Shown here: positions 13,640 to 13,645 of the stretch, piece by piece
Layout: the number at the start of each line of letters is the position of its first letter
Numbering within the stretch: the first letter of the stretch is position 1
Assembly (NCBI GenBank): GCA_934230965.1
Contig: CAKQFW010000033.1
Coordinates: 1-13,645, forward strand
Direction: 5' to 3'
Length of the DNA: 13,645 bases
Source: an uncultured Prevotella sp.
GTDB taxonomy: Bacteria; Bacteroidota; Bacteroidia; Bacteroidales; Bacteroidaceae
Notes under the pieces: generated by a model
Seen by the model: only the letters and a program-made list of their open reading frames with translations
Databases searched by the model: none
Told to the model about the DNA's origin: nothing
Program-made: the position numbers and the translations under genes

Positions 13640-13645
13640 GCTTTT

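Larger units (their letters stand above)
13046..13645. other. Non-coding, repeat-rich 600-bp tail of the window
   Basis: No protein or RNA gene can be supported. The first part to about 13290 is AT-rich and contains the terminator above. From about 13296 base composition turns GC-richer and structured: hairpin 13298-13324, 22-bp repeats 13399-13470, 44-bp hairpin repeats 13491-13566, and a terminator 13608-13639. Confidence 0.7.

Overview
The window looks like a chromosomal segment from a member of the Bacteroidales, most probably Prevotella or a close relative. The evidence is the gene families present (a SPOR protein next to folE, a DUF4250 protein, an outer-membrane beta-barrel protein with a carboxypeptidase-like N-terminus, and a secreted nuclease with a T9SS-type tail). 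The Bacteroidota promoter form, a -7 box TAnnTTTG with a -33 box like TTTG, fits upstream of several genes, and the genes lack strong Shine-Dalgarno sites. No species name can be read from the sequence alone.

Left part, 1-2737, plus strand: the 3' part of a SPOR-domain protein gene, folE (GTP cyclohydrolase I), a lipoprotein resembling DUF4840, and an ExoIII/APE-type AP endonuclease whose start lies 6 bp after the lipoprotein stop. A strong hairpin follows at 2837-2869. A 700-bp AT-rich gap with tandem repeats and a very strong terminator leads to tadA (minus strand). tadA is divergent from a 59-codon DUF4250 gene (4074-4253).

Middle part, 4300-9710, all minus strand, probably separate transcription units each with its own signals: a large secreted protein fusing a GH9 glycosidase to a polysaccharide deacetylase; a small secreted MORN/YwqK-like repeat protein; and a secreted endonuclease I with an Asp-Pro-Thr linker, a beta-rich domain and a T9SS-type sorting tail. 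Right part: a divergent 985-residue outer-membrane beta-barrel protein with a Gly/Pro-rich tail and a textbook terminator, then 500 bp of non-coding, repeat-rich DNA running to the window edge.

Functionally the window mixes housekeeping genes (folate/queuosine precursor synthesis, DNA repair, tRNA-Arg wobble editing, cell-envelope SPOR protein) with exported nutrient-scavenging proteins (carbohydrate hydrolase/deacetylase, extracellular DNase, outer-membrane protein). I see no phage, transposase, CRISPR, toxin-antitoxin pair or defence island. The feature not explained by the genes is the number of short tandem arrays, most with periods of 20-22 bp (others 15, 34 and 44), at gene ends and promoters. 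In two of them the gene's own 3' end, stop codon included, has been duplicated downstream.
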